Assembly: GCA_023227825.1 (NCBI GenBank)
Contig: JALOCJ010000004.1
Coordinates: 149,345 to 213,344, forward strand
Direction: 5' to 3'
DNA: 64,000 nt
Origin: Candidatus Cloacimonas sp.
Lineage (GTDB): Bacteria > Cloacimonadota > Cloacimonadia > Cloacimonadales > Cloacimonadaceae
Made by a program: the position numbers and the translations under genes
Part shown: positions 8,491 through 16,854 of the stretch, in pieces
Layout: each line of letters starts with the position of its first letter
Position numbering within the stretch: position 1 is the first letter of the stretch
The notes under the pieces: model-generated
Database searches by the model: none
What the model saw: the letters and a program-made list of their open reading frames with translations, nothing else
What the model was told of the DNA's origin: nothing

Positions 8491-8748
8491 ACTCTTTAAC
8501 ATATAGATTCTCCAACTACTGATACCACTATTAATAATAATAAGAATATCTTGCCAAGCAAAAAGTTGTTGGCATTCCCATATTTTTTCACCGGAGCCTT
8601 ATTTTCATTTGATGCCGGTCGATAAGTTCTGCTAAGCTTAGTTTCCGTTTATACTGAATAATAAAGTTAAAGCATACCGTAATAACTTCAGCTATTCTGT
8701 AGGATATGAATTCTTTAGGTATAGATAAATCTTCTTTTTTGTAGTTTA

Positions 8749-9069
8749 TTATTTTAGGAACTTGGCGGCGAATTTTGCAATATACTTTTTAGACATATAG
8801 ATGAAGAACAATGCTAAAGCCATTAAAGCATTAAGATTTTTCGGACCTTGATAGCTACCCAATCTCATATTTTCCCATTTCATGTTTTGCTGCATTTGGC
8901 GATGAACTTCTTCAATTGCCCAACGCTTCTTATAAATAGCTATTGCTTTCGCAACCAGCTCCAAAGCAAGCATATCCTGGCTGGCAAAATCACATAAAAG
9001 ATAAAAGTCGTTTCTCCTTTGAAAACCTTTTCTAAAAATCTTAGATACAACCAAACTAATCTCAACCAT
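8749..9069 (-). pseudogene. Transposase C-terminal fragment in IS copy 2
   Basis: The frame carries YKKRWAIEEVHRQM and the following hydrophobic helix, near-identical to copy 1. It ends early at FLK because of a one-base deletion relative to copy 1. The start region is removed by the internal deletion. Confidence 0.65.
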
Positions 9070-9240
9070 ATTTGATTTTTTAATGGGAAAGTATTATGGG
9101 CTTTAAATGGCATAAAATTCTTGATTGCTAATTTTGGTTACGAAAAAATTTGAGGAAAAATCCACTTTCTCACTAAATAACAAAATTATAACCTTTGCCA
9201 TTTACACCACATATCTAACAATACAACAGTATGTTATAAC

Positions 9241-9249
9241 TTATCCACA
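9241..9249 (+). other. DnaA-box-like site at the IS right end (copy 2)
   Basis: A perfect TTATCCACA lies 21 bases inside the right terminus, at the same place as 2846-2854 in copy 1. Confidence 0.45.
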
Positions 9250-9285
9250 GCGTTTTTTTATGGGAATGCCTTGTATATTGTATTG

Positions 9286-9807
9286 AACAACATTTTTATG
9301 GACAAGCCATAAATAATGATGATATCATCCTATGATAATAAAAAAACAGGATGAATACTATAGGACAAAGAAAGTAATGTTTTGTTGCTCAGATATGAGA
9401 AAAAATTGAGCTGGCAATGGATACTTTACCCGATAGTTCCGTAGTTCTCAGACCTGTGATAGCAGCAGCTTTTTCCTGAAGGAAATTTCAAGACAGAATC
9501 TATGCTCCGTTCATAATTTTGATTTATAAAATTACTTTGGGGACTTAGTATAACTACCTGGTGCTTAATCACTTATTTAGCGATCCCGTAACACTGCCGT
9601 AACGATCCTGTAACACTTCTTTAACTTTGTTAAGGAGTCGTTAAAGAAATGTTAATGCAGCATAAAAGATTCAACTTGGGAGGAAATAATGCACTGTCCA
9701 AAAACAGGTAAAGGTCTCACCAATTACAGGCTAAGTTATTACAACCTAAAATAAATATTTTATTTTAAACACTATAAATTATGAACAGGCAAGAGGAAAA
9801 AAAGGTT
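9286..9807. repeat. ~520 bp non-coding dispersed repeat, copy 1
   Basis: From ACAACATTTTTA to the AAAAAAAGGTTA end, this stretch aligns along its whole length with 40235-40758 (roughly 85% alike by eye). It holds no plausible gene. A central portion contains TAACACTTC-type units that fold back: TAACACTTCTTTAAC pairs with GTTAAAGAAATGTTA across a 14-base loop. The second copy forms the same stem with a compensating C-G pair in place of T-A. It starts right after the IS copy 2 terminus. Confidence 0.7.
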
Positions 9808-10153
9808 ATTTTGTTTTGACTTACACTTTTTCGGTTTGTAGACCAGTTGTAGAGTGGCTATATAGGCAAAAGAGTGTGGAGTATGGTTACATTGAAGGAA
9901 GGTGAAAATTGTTAGTTACAACTTTCCATCGTTTAAATCGTGATTTTTTCACCGAGGGGCTTACGCATCTGCCGCTATTATTGTTTCGGCTTAAAGGGCT
10001 TTAATGTATCTTAACCCTCCCAATTTTCTCAACCTTCTAAACCCTCTAAACTTTCTCCACCCTCTCAACCTTCATTAGCTTCCAATTTATATATAAACAA
10101 ATTTCCGAAATCTGTGAAATCTGCGAAATCTATGAGAGAAACCAGCTATGCGT
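9808..10153. repeat. Intergenic region with small dispersed repeats
   Basis: No gene is seen. The block CCGAGGGGCTTACGC (from about 9953) recurs near 56443. Runs of CTCAACCTTCTAAACCCTC-type sequence and the AAATCTGCGAAATCT motif (about 10110) recur in other spacers of the window. Confidence 0.5.
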
Positions 10154-10882
10154 TTAAATAACAGGTAGCAGCTGGAAAATTGTTTCTTCTCCTATCACAG
10201 ACCATAAAACCGCTGCCAGAACAATAAAGGTGCCAAAAGCAAAGGGTTTGCTTTTATCTCTTATAAAAATAAGGAAATAGATAATGCCCATCAGCGCAGA
10301 AAGCAAAAAGATGTAAGGTATACCTGTTAAACCAAAATAAGTTGCCAAAGCTGTAAGCAGCCAAATATCTCCTCCACCTAGTCCTTCAGTTCCGCGTATT
10401 TTCTGATAAGCCCAAGCTAAAAATAAAAGCAAACAGAAAACCACAGCTCCGGTAACCAAGCCATTTATGATACCGACATCAGTTCCGGGAATAAAAACAA
10501 AAATGATACCTGTAATCAATAACGGAATGGATAAAACATTGGGTATTATTTGATGCAGGGCATCTATAAAAAAGACAGGTATGAGAAAAGAAAAAAGGAG
10601 GATATATTTATAGAAACGGAAATCGTGCAAGCCATAACGGAAAAACAATGCTAAAAACAAAAGTGGAGTAATAATTTCCACTACTATATGATGCCAGTGA
10701 ATCTTAGCTCCGCATTGGGAACATTTCCCTCTTAATAAAATATAACTGATAATAGGAATATTTTGATAGAAGGGAATGTGTTTTTTACAGTTCTCACAAT
10801 GGGAACCGGGGAATATTATGGATTGCTTTTTAGGAATGCGGTAAATTAAAACATTGAAAAAACTCCCTAAAGCACAACCCAA
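10154..10882 (-). CDS. pilD: Type IV prepilin peptidase (leader peptidase/methylase)
   Basis: An integral membrane aspartic peptidase that cleaves prepilins/pseudopilins and usually N-methylates them. Numbered from the TTG at 10882: zinc-type cysteines C29/C32 and C54/C57 sit in the cytoplasmic loop, and the catalytic aspartates are D107 (FFIDALHQIIPN) and D172 in GGGD, the A24-family signature. Six to eight membrane segments follow the usual plan. The TTG has no ribosome-binding site. AAGGAG at 10922-10925 instead points to a CTG at 10913-10915, which would add 11 hydrophobic residues and complete the first membrane helix. The preceding gene's stop overlaps this RBS. Confidence 0.85.
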   Translation of the reverse strand: MGCALGSFFNVLIYRIPKKQSIIFPGSHCENCKKHIPFYQNIPIISYILLRGKCSQCGAKIHWHHIVVEIITPLLFLALFFRYGLHDFRFYKYILLFSFLIPVFFIDALHQIIPNVLSIPLLITGIIFVFIPGTDVGIINGLVTGAVVFCLLLFLAWAYQKIRGTEGLGGGDIWLLTALATYFGLTGIPYIFLLSALMGIIYFLIFIRDKSKPFAFGTFIVLAAVLWSVIGEETIFQLLPVI

Positions 10883-10925
10883 AACAACAATGATGATAAT
10901 TACAAAGGTTAGCAGATAATACTCC

Positions 10926-11369
10926 TTACCAATTTTGCAGATAGCTATTTTTATAGGGATTCAAGATAGAACCACTAATCATTTGAAACTGAATTTGAAT
11001 GTTATCCCGAGGGGTGTAACGCAGAGAAAATTCAGGAATAATACGGCTGTAATTAGCATTATCCAATTCCAGTTTACTACCGGTATTAAAACCGCCATAG
11101 TTTACAAAATTTAAGTCCAGATTCATTTCCAGTTTGGGATTGAATTTATATTTAAGATGATTGGTATAAAGAGAAAGATAATAGCCCTCACCTGTAGAAG
11201 CGGTTCCTGCCTGAAAACCCAGGGAATGGCTCAGTGAAAGTTTATTCCAATTTAATAGCGAAGAACCGTTATTGTTAAAAGGACTGAAATTTGGACGCGG
11301 AATGTTACTTTGAGCTGTTAGCGGTAACAGAATTAGTAACAGCATAGTAATCAGGAATACCTTTCTCAT
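10926..11369 (-). CDS. Small exported beta-rich protein
   Basis: A 147-residue protein with a signal peptide (1-19, ending LTAQS). Alternating aromatic and polar strands follow (LSLSHSLGFQAGT, YYLSLYTNHLKYKF, FSLRYTPRDNIQIQFQM), as in small outer-membrane or periplasmic beta proteins of FCB bacteria. No named family is recognised. Its TAA lies in the ribosome-binding region of the prepilin peptidase gene, so the two are probably cotranscribed and coupled. Confidence 0.6.
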   Translation of the reverse strand: MRKVFLITMLLLILLPLTAQSNIPRPNFSPFNNNGSSLLNWNKLSLSHSLGFQAGTASTGEGYYLSLYTNHLKYKFNPKLEMNLDLNFVNYGGFNTGSKLELDNANYSRIIPEFSLRYTPRDNIQIQFQMISGSILNPYKNSYLQNW

Positions 11370-11429
11370 TTTTTTCTCCTTAGCGCTTAAAATGCTCTGT
11401 AGATATTATAAGCAAAAATTATACCGATG

Positions 11430-12644
11430 TCAAACATAAATTGATTTTATGAGTTCACCGAGGCGTTTAATGCCAATTTCAATTTGTTCCATACTGGAAT
11501 AGGTATAATTCAGACGCAAACAGTTAAATCTTTCCTGCCCTTCAGGATAGAACTTACTGCCGGGAATAAAGGTTACCAAATGGTCTTTGGCTTTATAAAA
11601 AAGGGTATCAGCATTAATATCTTCAGGAAGCCACAGCCAGATATAAATTCCACCCTTGGGTTTTGTCCATTGCACATAAACAGGCATCTCAGCAGAAAGG
11701 CAAGCTAACATCTTATCCAGATATGGTTTATAGAACTCACAAAGGTTTTTAATATGCGGTTCCATATAACCCTCAGCTAAAAATCCGGCTACAACTCTTT
11801 CGGTTGTGCAATCGGGACTGATGGTAACTTTTTGCTGCCAGGAAACCATTTTAGCAATCAATTCCGGAGCTCCGATAGCGTAGGCAACTCGCATTCCCGG
11901 ACCCAATATTTTGGAAAAAGAGACAATTTCAGTTACCAGATAAGGATTGTTCAATTCCGTTCGGGCAATGCGTAATAATGTGGGCTGTTCTTCTTCACTA
12001 AAATTTAAACGGGAATAAGGATTATCTTCCATAATAAGGATACCCTCTGTTTCACAGAACTTTAGCAATTCATAGCGGCGTTTATAGCTCATTGTGATAC
12101 CTGTAGGATTTTGAAAATCGGGAATAGTGTAAAGAAACTTAATTTTCTTATTGGCATCCCTCAAGCGTTTTACTTTCTCTGCAAAAAGGTTAAGATCAAT
12201 TCCTTCATTATCCATAGAAACACTGTGAACCTCTGCTCCAACAGCTTCAAAGGCAACAAGGGAACCCAAAAAACTGGGTGCTTCACAAAGAACAACATCT
12301 CCTTCGTTAAGTAAAGTCCGACTCATATAATAGATAGCATTAGTGGCTCCTACGGTGATCATCATATTATCCTTATTCAGATTAGGATAATTCTCCCATT
12401 TTAAGATCTCCTCTTTCAGTTGATCATCACCTTCACTATTACCATATTGAAGAACCTCTCTGCCCTGCCGGAAAACTATTTCCTGAAATAATTTGCTCAA
12501 AATCTCCGTAGGAAAAGTTGCTGGTGAAGGAAAACCTCCCGCAAAAGATATTAAATCCGGAACATTTTTGGTAGTTGCTACCAGTTCTCTGATGAGCGAC
12601 GATTTCATTGTTTTCGTTGTCTCCGAAAAGTAATTCGTAATCAT
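11430..12644 (-). CDS. PLP-dependent aminotransferase, fold type I (2-aminoadipate/aromatic-type, LysN-like)
   Basis: A cytosolic class I/II aminotransferase of 404 residues. The cofactor-binding set is complete: QNPTG with Asn179, MEDNPYS with Asp207, and SFSKILGPGMR with the PLP lysine at about 245. A C-terminal Arg is in FNCLRLNYT. The opening (ISFAGGFPSPATFP) matches the LysN/2-aminoadipate and MocR-catalytic subgroup, which acts on aminoadipate, aromatic or branched amino acids. In an amino-acid fermenter it probably makes 2-oxo acids for ferredoxin-linked oxidation. The exact substrate cannot be read from sequence. Confidence 0.85.
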   Translation of the reverse strand: MITNYFSETTKTMKSSLIRELVATTKNVPDLISFAGGFPSPATFPTEILSKLFQEIVFRQGREVLQYGNSEGDDQLKEEILKWENYPNLNKDNMMITVGATNAIYYMSRTLLNEGDVVLCEAPSFLGSLVAFEAVGAEVHSVSMDNEGIDLNLFAEKVKRLRDANKKIKFLYTIPDFQNPTGITMSYKRRYELLKFCETEGILIMEDNPYSRLNFSEEEQPTLLRIARTELNNPYLVTEIVSFSKILGPGMRVAYAIGAPELIAKMVSWQQKVTISPDCTTERVVAGFLAEGYMEPHIKNLCEFYKPYLDKMLACLSAEMPVYVQWTKPKGGIYIWLWLPEDINADTLFYKAKDHLVTFIPGSKFYPEGQERFNCLRLNYTYSSMEQIEIGIKRLGELIKSIYV

Positions 12645-12748
12645 TCTTCTATCCTTATATTTTTATTTTTATTTTAGTTAGAACCTAAGAACCGAAATAA
12701 CAGGAATCAAGCAACAGCTTTCATCAATGAAACAGAATTCCGATATGT

Positions 12749-14044
12749 TTAGGGATAAATTCTATAAATCATTCGGGGAAAAGGTATCGTTTCTCTAATA
12801 TGAGGAGTTCCACTCAGCCAGGTAACAAGTCGTTCCAAACCAATTCCAAAACCACTGTGAGGGACAGAACCATATTTACGCAAGTCCAGAAACCATTGGT
12901 AATCTTCCAAAGGCATCTTTTCCGCTTGCATTCTGGAAAGTAAAAGCTCGTAATTGTCCTCACGCTGACTTCCCCCAATCAATTCTCCAAAACCTTCTGG
13001 AGCTATTAAATCATCCCCTAAAACCAAATTTGGATTCAAGGGATCGCGTTTCATATAAAATGCTTTAATTTCTTTGGGCCAGCGTTCTACAAAAACAGGA
13101 ACTGCAGAATCTTCTGTTAACAAAACCTCATCCTGGGCACCCAAATCTTTACTATGCGTTATATCACTGCCTTTTTGGCGTAATAATTCTACTGCCTCAT
13201 AATGAGTCATCCGCTTAAAGGTAGCATCTGCCGATTTTAATGCTTCCGTGTTTCGTTCCAGAATTTGCAGTTCCAGGGCACACTGAGCAAGAACTGTTCG
13301 GATAACATAACGAATAAGTTCTTCCTGAATTTGCATATTTTCTTCGTGCTCCACAAAAGCTGCTTCAGCATCCATCATCCAAAACTCGGTTAAATGTTTA
13401 CGGGTTTTGGAACGCTCAGCTCTAAAAACGGGACCAAAATCATAAACCCTGCCAAAACTCATAATTCCTGTTTCCAGATATAGCTGACCCGATTGGGAAA
13501 GATATGCTTTGCCTTCGTCAAAATATTCCAGCTCAAAGAGGGTTGTTGTTCCTTCACACGCATTGGGTGTAAGAATAGGCGAATCAAAACGGATGAAATT
13601 ATGCTCGTTCAAATAGTTGCAAATAGCATAATAGACGGTATGCCGAATGCGTAAAACAGCCCATTGCTTTTGAGAACGAATCCAAAGATGCCTGTTGGAT
13701 AATAAAAAATCGGGTCCGTGTTCTTTCTTACCTATAGGATATTCATCCGCAATTTGAATGGGCTCAATTTTAGTAACCTGCAGTTCAAAAACTCCTTCTT
13801 GCTTGGGATGGGGTTTAGGTATCCCGCAAATTATTACGGATGACTCCAGGGTAAGATGTTTTGCTGTCTCAAATGCCTCTTCACCCAAATCCGGTTGAAA
13901 AGCAACTGTTTGAACTTCTCCTGTCCCATCCCTTAAAATTATGAACAGCAGTTTTCCGCTATGACGAATATTACGCACCCAGCCCTTAAGGCGAACTTCC
14001 TGTCCTATATACTTTTCTATATCTTTAATAAATACATCCTGCAT
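12749..14044 (-). CDS. asnS: Asparaginyl-tRNA synthetase
   Basis: A class IIb aminoacyl-tRNA synthetase of 431 residues. The N-terminal OB-fold anticodon-binding domain (VRLKGWVRNIRHSGKLLFIILRDG) precedes the catalytic core. Motif 2 is RAERSKTRKHLTEFWMMDAE and motif 3 is GFGIGLERLVTWL. The ending PFPRMIYRIYP is typical of AsnRS, and the length and the TEFWMMDAE form favour AsnRS over AspRS. It is part of a minus-strand run with the oxidoreductase upstream (15-base gap). Confidence 0.95.
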   Translation of the reverse strand: MQDVFIKDIEKYIGQEVRLKGWVRNIRHSGKLLFIILRDGTGEVQTVAFQPDLGEEAFETAKHLTLESSVIICGIPKPHPKQEGVFELQVTKIEPIQIADEYPIGKKEHGPDFLLSNRHLWIRSQKQWAVLRIRHTVYYAICNYLNEHNFIRFDSPILTPNACEGTTTLFELEYFDEGKAYLSQSGQLYLETGIMSFGRVYDFGPVFRAERSKTRKHLTEFWMMDAEAAFVEHEENMQIQEELIRYVIRTVLAQCALELQILERNTEALKSADATFKRMTHYEAVELLRQKGSDITHSKDLGAQDEVLLTEDSAVPVFVERWPKEIKAFYMKRDPLNPNLVLGDDLIAPEGFGELIGGSQREDNYELLLSRMQAEKMPLEDYQWFLDLRKYGSVPHSGFGIGLERLVTWLSGTPHIRETIPFPRMIYRIYP

Positions 14045-14059
14045 ACTCTTTTTCCTGTA

Positions 14060-15052
14060 TCATAGGTTTATTTTGGAATTTTGTGTTTGAATTTGGTTTA
14101 TAATCATAGTAGCTATTTCCAAAGCTCTGGTTCCTGCTTCTCCATCTACAATCGGCTTTTTGTTATTTTTAATACAATCAATAAATGACTCCAGTTCCAA
14201 AGTTAAAGCATCCTTACCCAACTCGCTGACATCATAGTTTTGAATATCCACCAGCTGTTCTGGCTTAATATTATTTGCCCCTTCCAAAATTTGATATAGA
14301 ACTGCTTGGATGTTAGCTCTCTTTTTAATAACCTGCACCTGCTTGGTTAAAAAATCCATTTTCATATAAGCATCTCGCTGGAAAAATCTTAAAATCCGTT
14401 CCTGCTTAAGCGAAACCCGAGATGAAGTTACATTGGCAACAGCACCATTGGCAAATTCAATACGCGCATTGGCAATATCTATAGTAGGAGTAAAAATACC
14501 CACTCCGCTGGCTTTAATATCAGTAACGGGACTATGCACAAAGCTCAATATCAGGTCTATATCGTGAATCATTAAATCCAGCACTACCGGAACATCCGTT
14601 CCTCGTGGCTGAAAAGTGGAAATCCTTTGTGATTCAACAAACAGCGGATTATTGATTTCATTTTCTATTTTCAGGATAACAGGATTGAATCTTTCTATAT
14701 GCCCTACCTGAAGAATAAGATTCTTTTCGGAAGCAAGTTTCAGCAAGTCCTTTGCTTGAGTCAACTCACTGGTAATCGGTTTTTCTATAAAAATATGCTT
14801 TCCCGCAAGTAAGGCAGCCTTAGCCAGTTCATAATGAGCGGTGGTCGTTGCTGCAATATCTATTGCTTCGCAGGCAGATAACAGTTCAAAAAAGCTGTTA
14901 AAAGACACAGTGTTTATCTGCTTTGATATTTCCTTCGCACGCTGTTTATTAATATCATAAATGCCTACTAATTCAGCGTCCTCAATGTTTTTAAACTTTT
15001 GAGTATGATGTTGACCCAAATGGCCAACTCCAACAACGCCAACTTTTATCAT
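14060..15052 (-). CDS. Gfo/Idh/MocA-family NAD(P)-dependent oxidoreductase
   Basis: A 330-residue cytosolic dehydrogenase. The N-terminal Rossmann fold carries VGVGHLGQHH, and EKP at 90-92 is the family's cofactor/catalytic motif. The C-terminal domain resembles UDP-sugar 3-dehydrogenase-type members (HDIDLILSFVHSPVTDI). Its ATG overlaps the stop of the threonine dehydrogenase gene (ATGA), so the two are translationally coupled. Substrate unknown; a sugar or nucleotide-sugar is likely, and a role with threonine metabolism is only contextual. Confidence 0.85.
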   Translation of the reverse strand: MIKVGVVGVGHLGQHHTQKFKNIEDAELVGIYDINKQRAKEISKQINTVSFNSFFELLSACEAIDIAATTTAHYELAKAALLAGKHIFIEKPITSELTQAKDLLKLASEKNLILQVGHIERFNPVILKIENEINNPLFVESQRISTFQPRGTDVPVVLDLMIHDIDLILSFVHSPVTDIKASGVGIFTPTIDIANARIEFANGAVANVTSSRVSLKQERILRFFQRDAYMKMDFLTKQVQVIKKRANIQAVLYQILEGANNIKPEQLVDIQNYDVSELGKDALTLELESFIDCIKNNKKPIVDGEAGTRALEIATMIINQIQTQNSKINL

Positions 15053-16002
15053 TTCTTATATCTTTGAGAAAGAACCTGCAACATATCGGTTGTCATTGCA
15101 GCAAGGTCATAGACAGGTTTCCAACCCCATTCTTCCATTGCTGCCGTTTGGTTCATAGAATTGGGCCAGCTTTCTGCGATGGATTGTCTTACAGGGTCAA
15201 TTTGATAATCAATTGTAAATTCGGGGATATGTTTTCTAATTTCGTCAGCAATCATTTCGGGCTCAATACTCATTGCCGTAACATTAAAACAATTGCGGTG
15301 TTTTAACTTCCCGGGGTCTGCTTCCATAAGCTCCACACAGGCACGTAAGGCATCCGGCATATACATCATATCCAAATAAGTACCGGGTTTCAAATAACAA
15401 GTATAATGTTTATTTTTAATGGCTTCATAATAAATCTCAACCGCATAATCCGTTGTGCCACCTCCAGGAAGAGTTACATTGGAAATAATTCCCGGATAAC
15501 GAACTCCTCGGGCATCTACCCGATATTTTAAGAAATAATAGTCACTCCAAAGCTCAGCAGCAACTTTGGAGATGCCATAAATGGTAGTAGGACGCATAAT
15601 TGTATCCTGCGGAGTATTGTCCAAAGGCGTAGAAGGACCAAAAGCACCAATAGATGAAGGTGTAAAAACAGCACCTTGAACTTCCCGCATCACTTCCAGG
15701 GAATTTATCAAACTGCCCATATTGATGTTCCAAGCCATTACGGGATTAGCTTCACCTTTGGCGGAAAGAACAGCTACCAGATTGATAATAGTATCAATTC
15801 TGTATTTTTTGACTACCTCAAACATCTTGTCCGCTTCCATAGCATCCATATTTTCACAGGGACCCCCTTCCCGAATTTCCGGTATTAAAGGTGTGCTGCG
15901 ATAGGCAGCTACAACTGCATTTGAGCCATAAAGCTTACGCAAATAAGGAACAAGTTCCGAACCAATTTGACCTGCCGCTCCAATAACCAGAATGTTTTTC
16001 AT
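15049..16002 (-). CDS. tdh: L-threonine 3-dehydrogenase, short-chain (SDR) type
   Basis: An extended SDR enzyme of 317 residues that oxidises L-threonine to 2-amino-3-ketobutyrate with NAD. The nucleotide site is GAAGQIGSEL (8-17). The catalytic Ser is in TPSSIGAFG and the YxxxK pair is Tyr142/Lys146 (IYGISKVAAE). The motif run NTPQDTIMRPTTIYG and YPGIIS match the SDR-type threonine dehydrogenase family rather than generic epimerases. It would feed threonine into the glycine/acetyl-CoA pathway, as expected for an amino-acid fermenter. First gene of the minus-strand run ending with the prepilin peptidase. Confidence 0.85.
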   Translation of the reverse strand: MKNILVIGAAGQIGSELVPYLRKLYGSNAVVAAYRSTPLIPEIREGGPCENMDAMEADKMFEVVKKYRIDTIINLVAVLSAKGEANPVMAWNINMGSLINSLEVMREVQGAVFTPSSIGAFGPSTPLDNTPQDTIMRPTTIYGISKVAAELWSDYYFLKYRVDARGVRYPGIISNVTLPGGGTTDYAVEIYYEAIKNKHYTCYLKPGTYLDMMYMPDALRACVELMEADPGKLKHRNCFNVTAMSIEPEMIADEIRKHIPEFTIDYQIDPVRQSIAESWPNSMNQTAAMEEWGWKPVYDLAAMTTDMLQVLSQRYKK

Positions 16003-16062
16003 TTCTTAACTCCGTTTATATTCTAATTTACTTTATTACCTTGTTTTTTTTCTGCTCTGCCT

Positions 16063-16068
16063 TGTCAA
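16063..16068 (-). promoter_or_regulatory. TTGACA box upstream of tdh
   Basis: TTGACA on the minus strand lies about 61 bases before the ATG. The 17-base spacing gives only AACAAG, so the -10 element is unclear. Confidence 0.35.
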
Positions 16069-16100
16069 TTGTTTTTCCTGTTAAACATCTGGCACTTTTT

Positions 16101-16127
16101 TGGCTAGTAAAGGGTATAAATACCCTC
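16101..16127 (+). repeat. 19 bp direct repeat containing a small palindrome
   Basis: TGGCTAGTAAAGGGTATAA is repeated exactly at 16753-16771, 652 bases away. Here it continues into AGGGTATAAATACCCT, a 7+7 palindrome that could act as a small operator or stem. The second copy lies at the junction between two reading frames, suggesting a recombination scar. Confidence 0.4.
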
Positions 16128-16191
16128 CTACCAAAGATTATAAATGTCACTAAGCAAAAACTGGTAAAAGGAAAAATAAAAAAATACATAA

Positions 16192-16323
16192 ATGGGAGTT
16201 ATTGAGACAGGTAGAGGTAATGCAACCGTGATTCCTCCAATTTTGGTTGACAAATATATGCAGCTGATTGGGAAGGATACTAAGGGGGGATACTTTTTAA
16301 CTTTACCACTCAATGTGCGATGA
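16192..16323 (+). CDS. 43-residue open frame, possible gene fragment
   Basis: ATG at 16192 opens MGVIETGRGNATVIPP..DKYMQLIGKDTKGGYFL and stops at TGA 16321-16323, just inside the conserved leader. The composition is protein-like, but there is no nearby ribosome-binding site and no family is recognised. It may be the remnant of a longer gene. Confidence 0.2.
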   Translation: MGVIETGRGNATVIPPILVDKYMQLIGKDTKGGYFLTLPLNVR

Positions 16324-16551
16324 AAGAAATTTTTAACTGTTTAAAAACAAGCCCCGGCAATTTATTTGATATGCGCCTTCTTAGCAAAGTAGCTTTTTAT
16401 GAAAAAGAACTTGACTTGGATTAAAGAGATGAAAATAATACAAAAGGTTGTTTGACCTTACATAGATTGTGAGTAACGAGGGATATTAAATACCCTCAAA
16501 GAACCTGAGAAACAAGGAGTTGGAATGGACACCAACATTTGGGACTCAACA
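16312..16551 (+). promoter_or_regulatory. Long conserved promoter-leader, copy A
   Basis: This is the partner of 8246-8490. It contains TTGACT-17-AATAAT (about 16408-16436), GTGAGTAACGAGGG, a GAGGG/CCCTC stem, and AAGGAGTTGGA followed by ATG at 16525 opening MDTNIWDST. Here the mini-frame runs straight into the downstream gene, while in copy B it stops. The TTGG/CCAA hairpin overlaps that ATG. About 110 bases before the promoter are also conserved, so the unit is a duplicated promoter plus leader, not just a UTR. Confidence 0.65.
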
Positions 16552-16581
16552 GATAATATCCTAAAACCTAAGGAGGTTATA

Positions 16582-16854
16582 ATGGATGATCGCATTAAGA
16601 AACCGTATGAATTTGATTTACAGAAACTTTTCGAAACCGTAGGTAATAAAGAAACCGATTTTGATAGTTTCGTAAATTACCAATTCGAAGCTGATATGAA
16701 AAAGATATCTACTATATCTGAACTAGATTTTATTCTAAAAAATTTAAAAGAATGGCTAGTAAAGGGTATAAGTAGGAGTAGAGAGATGGGTAAATACCGT
16801 AATATGTTGCTTGTCACATGGTTTGTTATGATGCTATGTTGCTCGATAGCGTAG
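16582..16854 (+). CDS. Small unknown cytosolic protein, possibly truncated and fused
   Basis: ATG at 16582 has a strong AAGGAGG (16570-16576). About 57 residues of charged helical sequence follow (MDDRIKKPYEFDLQKLFETV.. to ..LKNLKEW). At that point the 19 bp direct repeat occurs and the frame passes into the signal-peptide region of the next gene, ending at TAG 16852-16854. An in-frame ATG further up (16525) lies in the leader. Probably the 5' part of a gene whose 3' end was lost by recombination. Not recognised. Confidence 0.35.
   Translation: MDDRIKKPYEFDLQKLFETVGNKETDFDSFVNYQFEADMKKISTISELDFILKNLKEWLVKGISRSREMGKYRNMLLVTWFVMMLCCSIA

Larger units (their letters stand above)
8571..9270. mobile_element. 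Insertion sequence remnant, IS4-like, copy 2 (700 bp)
   Basis: It has the same ends as copy 1 (GGCATTCCCATA at 8571 and its complement ending 9270). Relative to copy 1 it lacks about 228 bp between the transposase start region and the 3' non-coding part (junction near 9090). It also has a one-base deletion near 8756 (AGGAACT versus AGGGAACT). One DnaA-box-like site is retained. It is non-autonomous and would need a transposase in trans. Confidence 0.75.

Noticed and set aside
16440..16551. Known riboswitch (TPP, SAM, cobalamin, c-di-GMP) in the shared leader
   Set aside because: The CTGAGAAACA segment superficially recalls TPP, but none of the required core motifs or stems are present.
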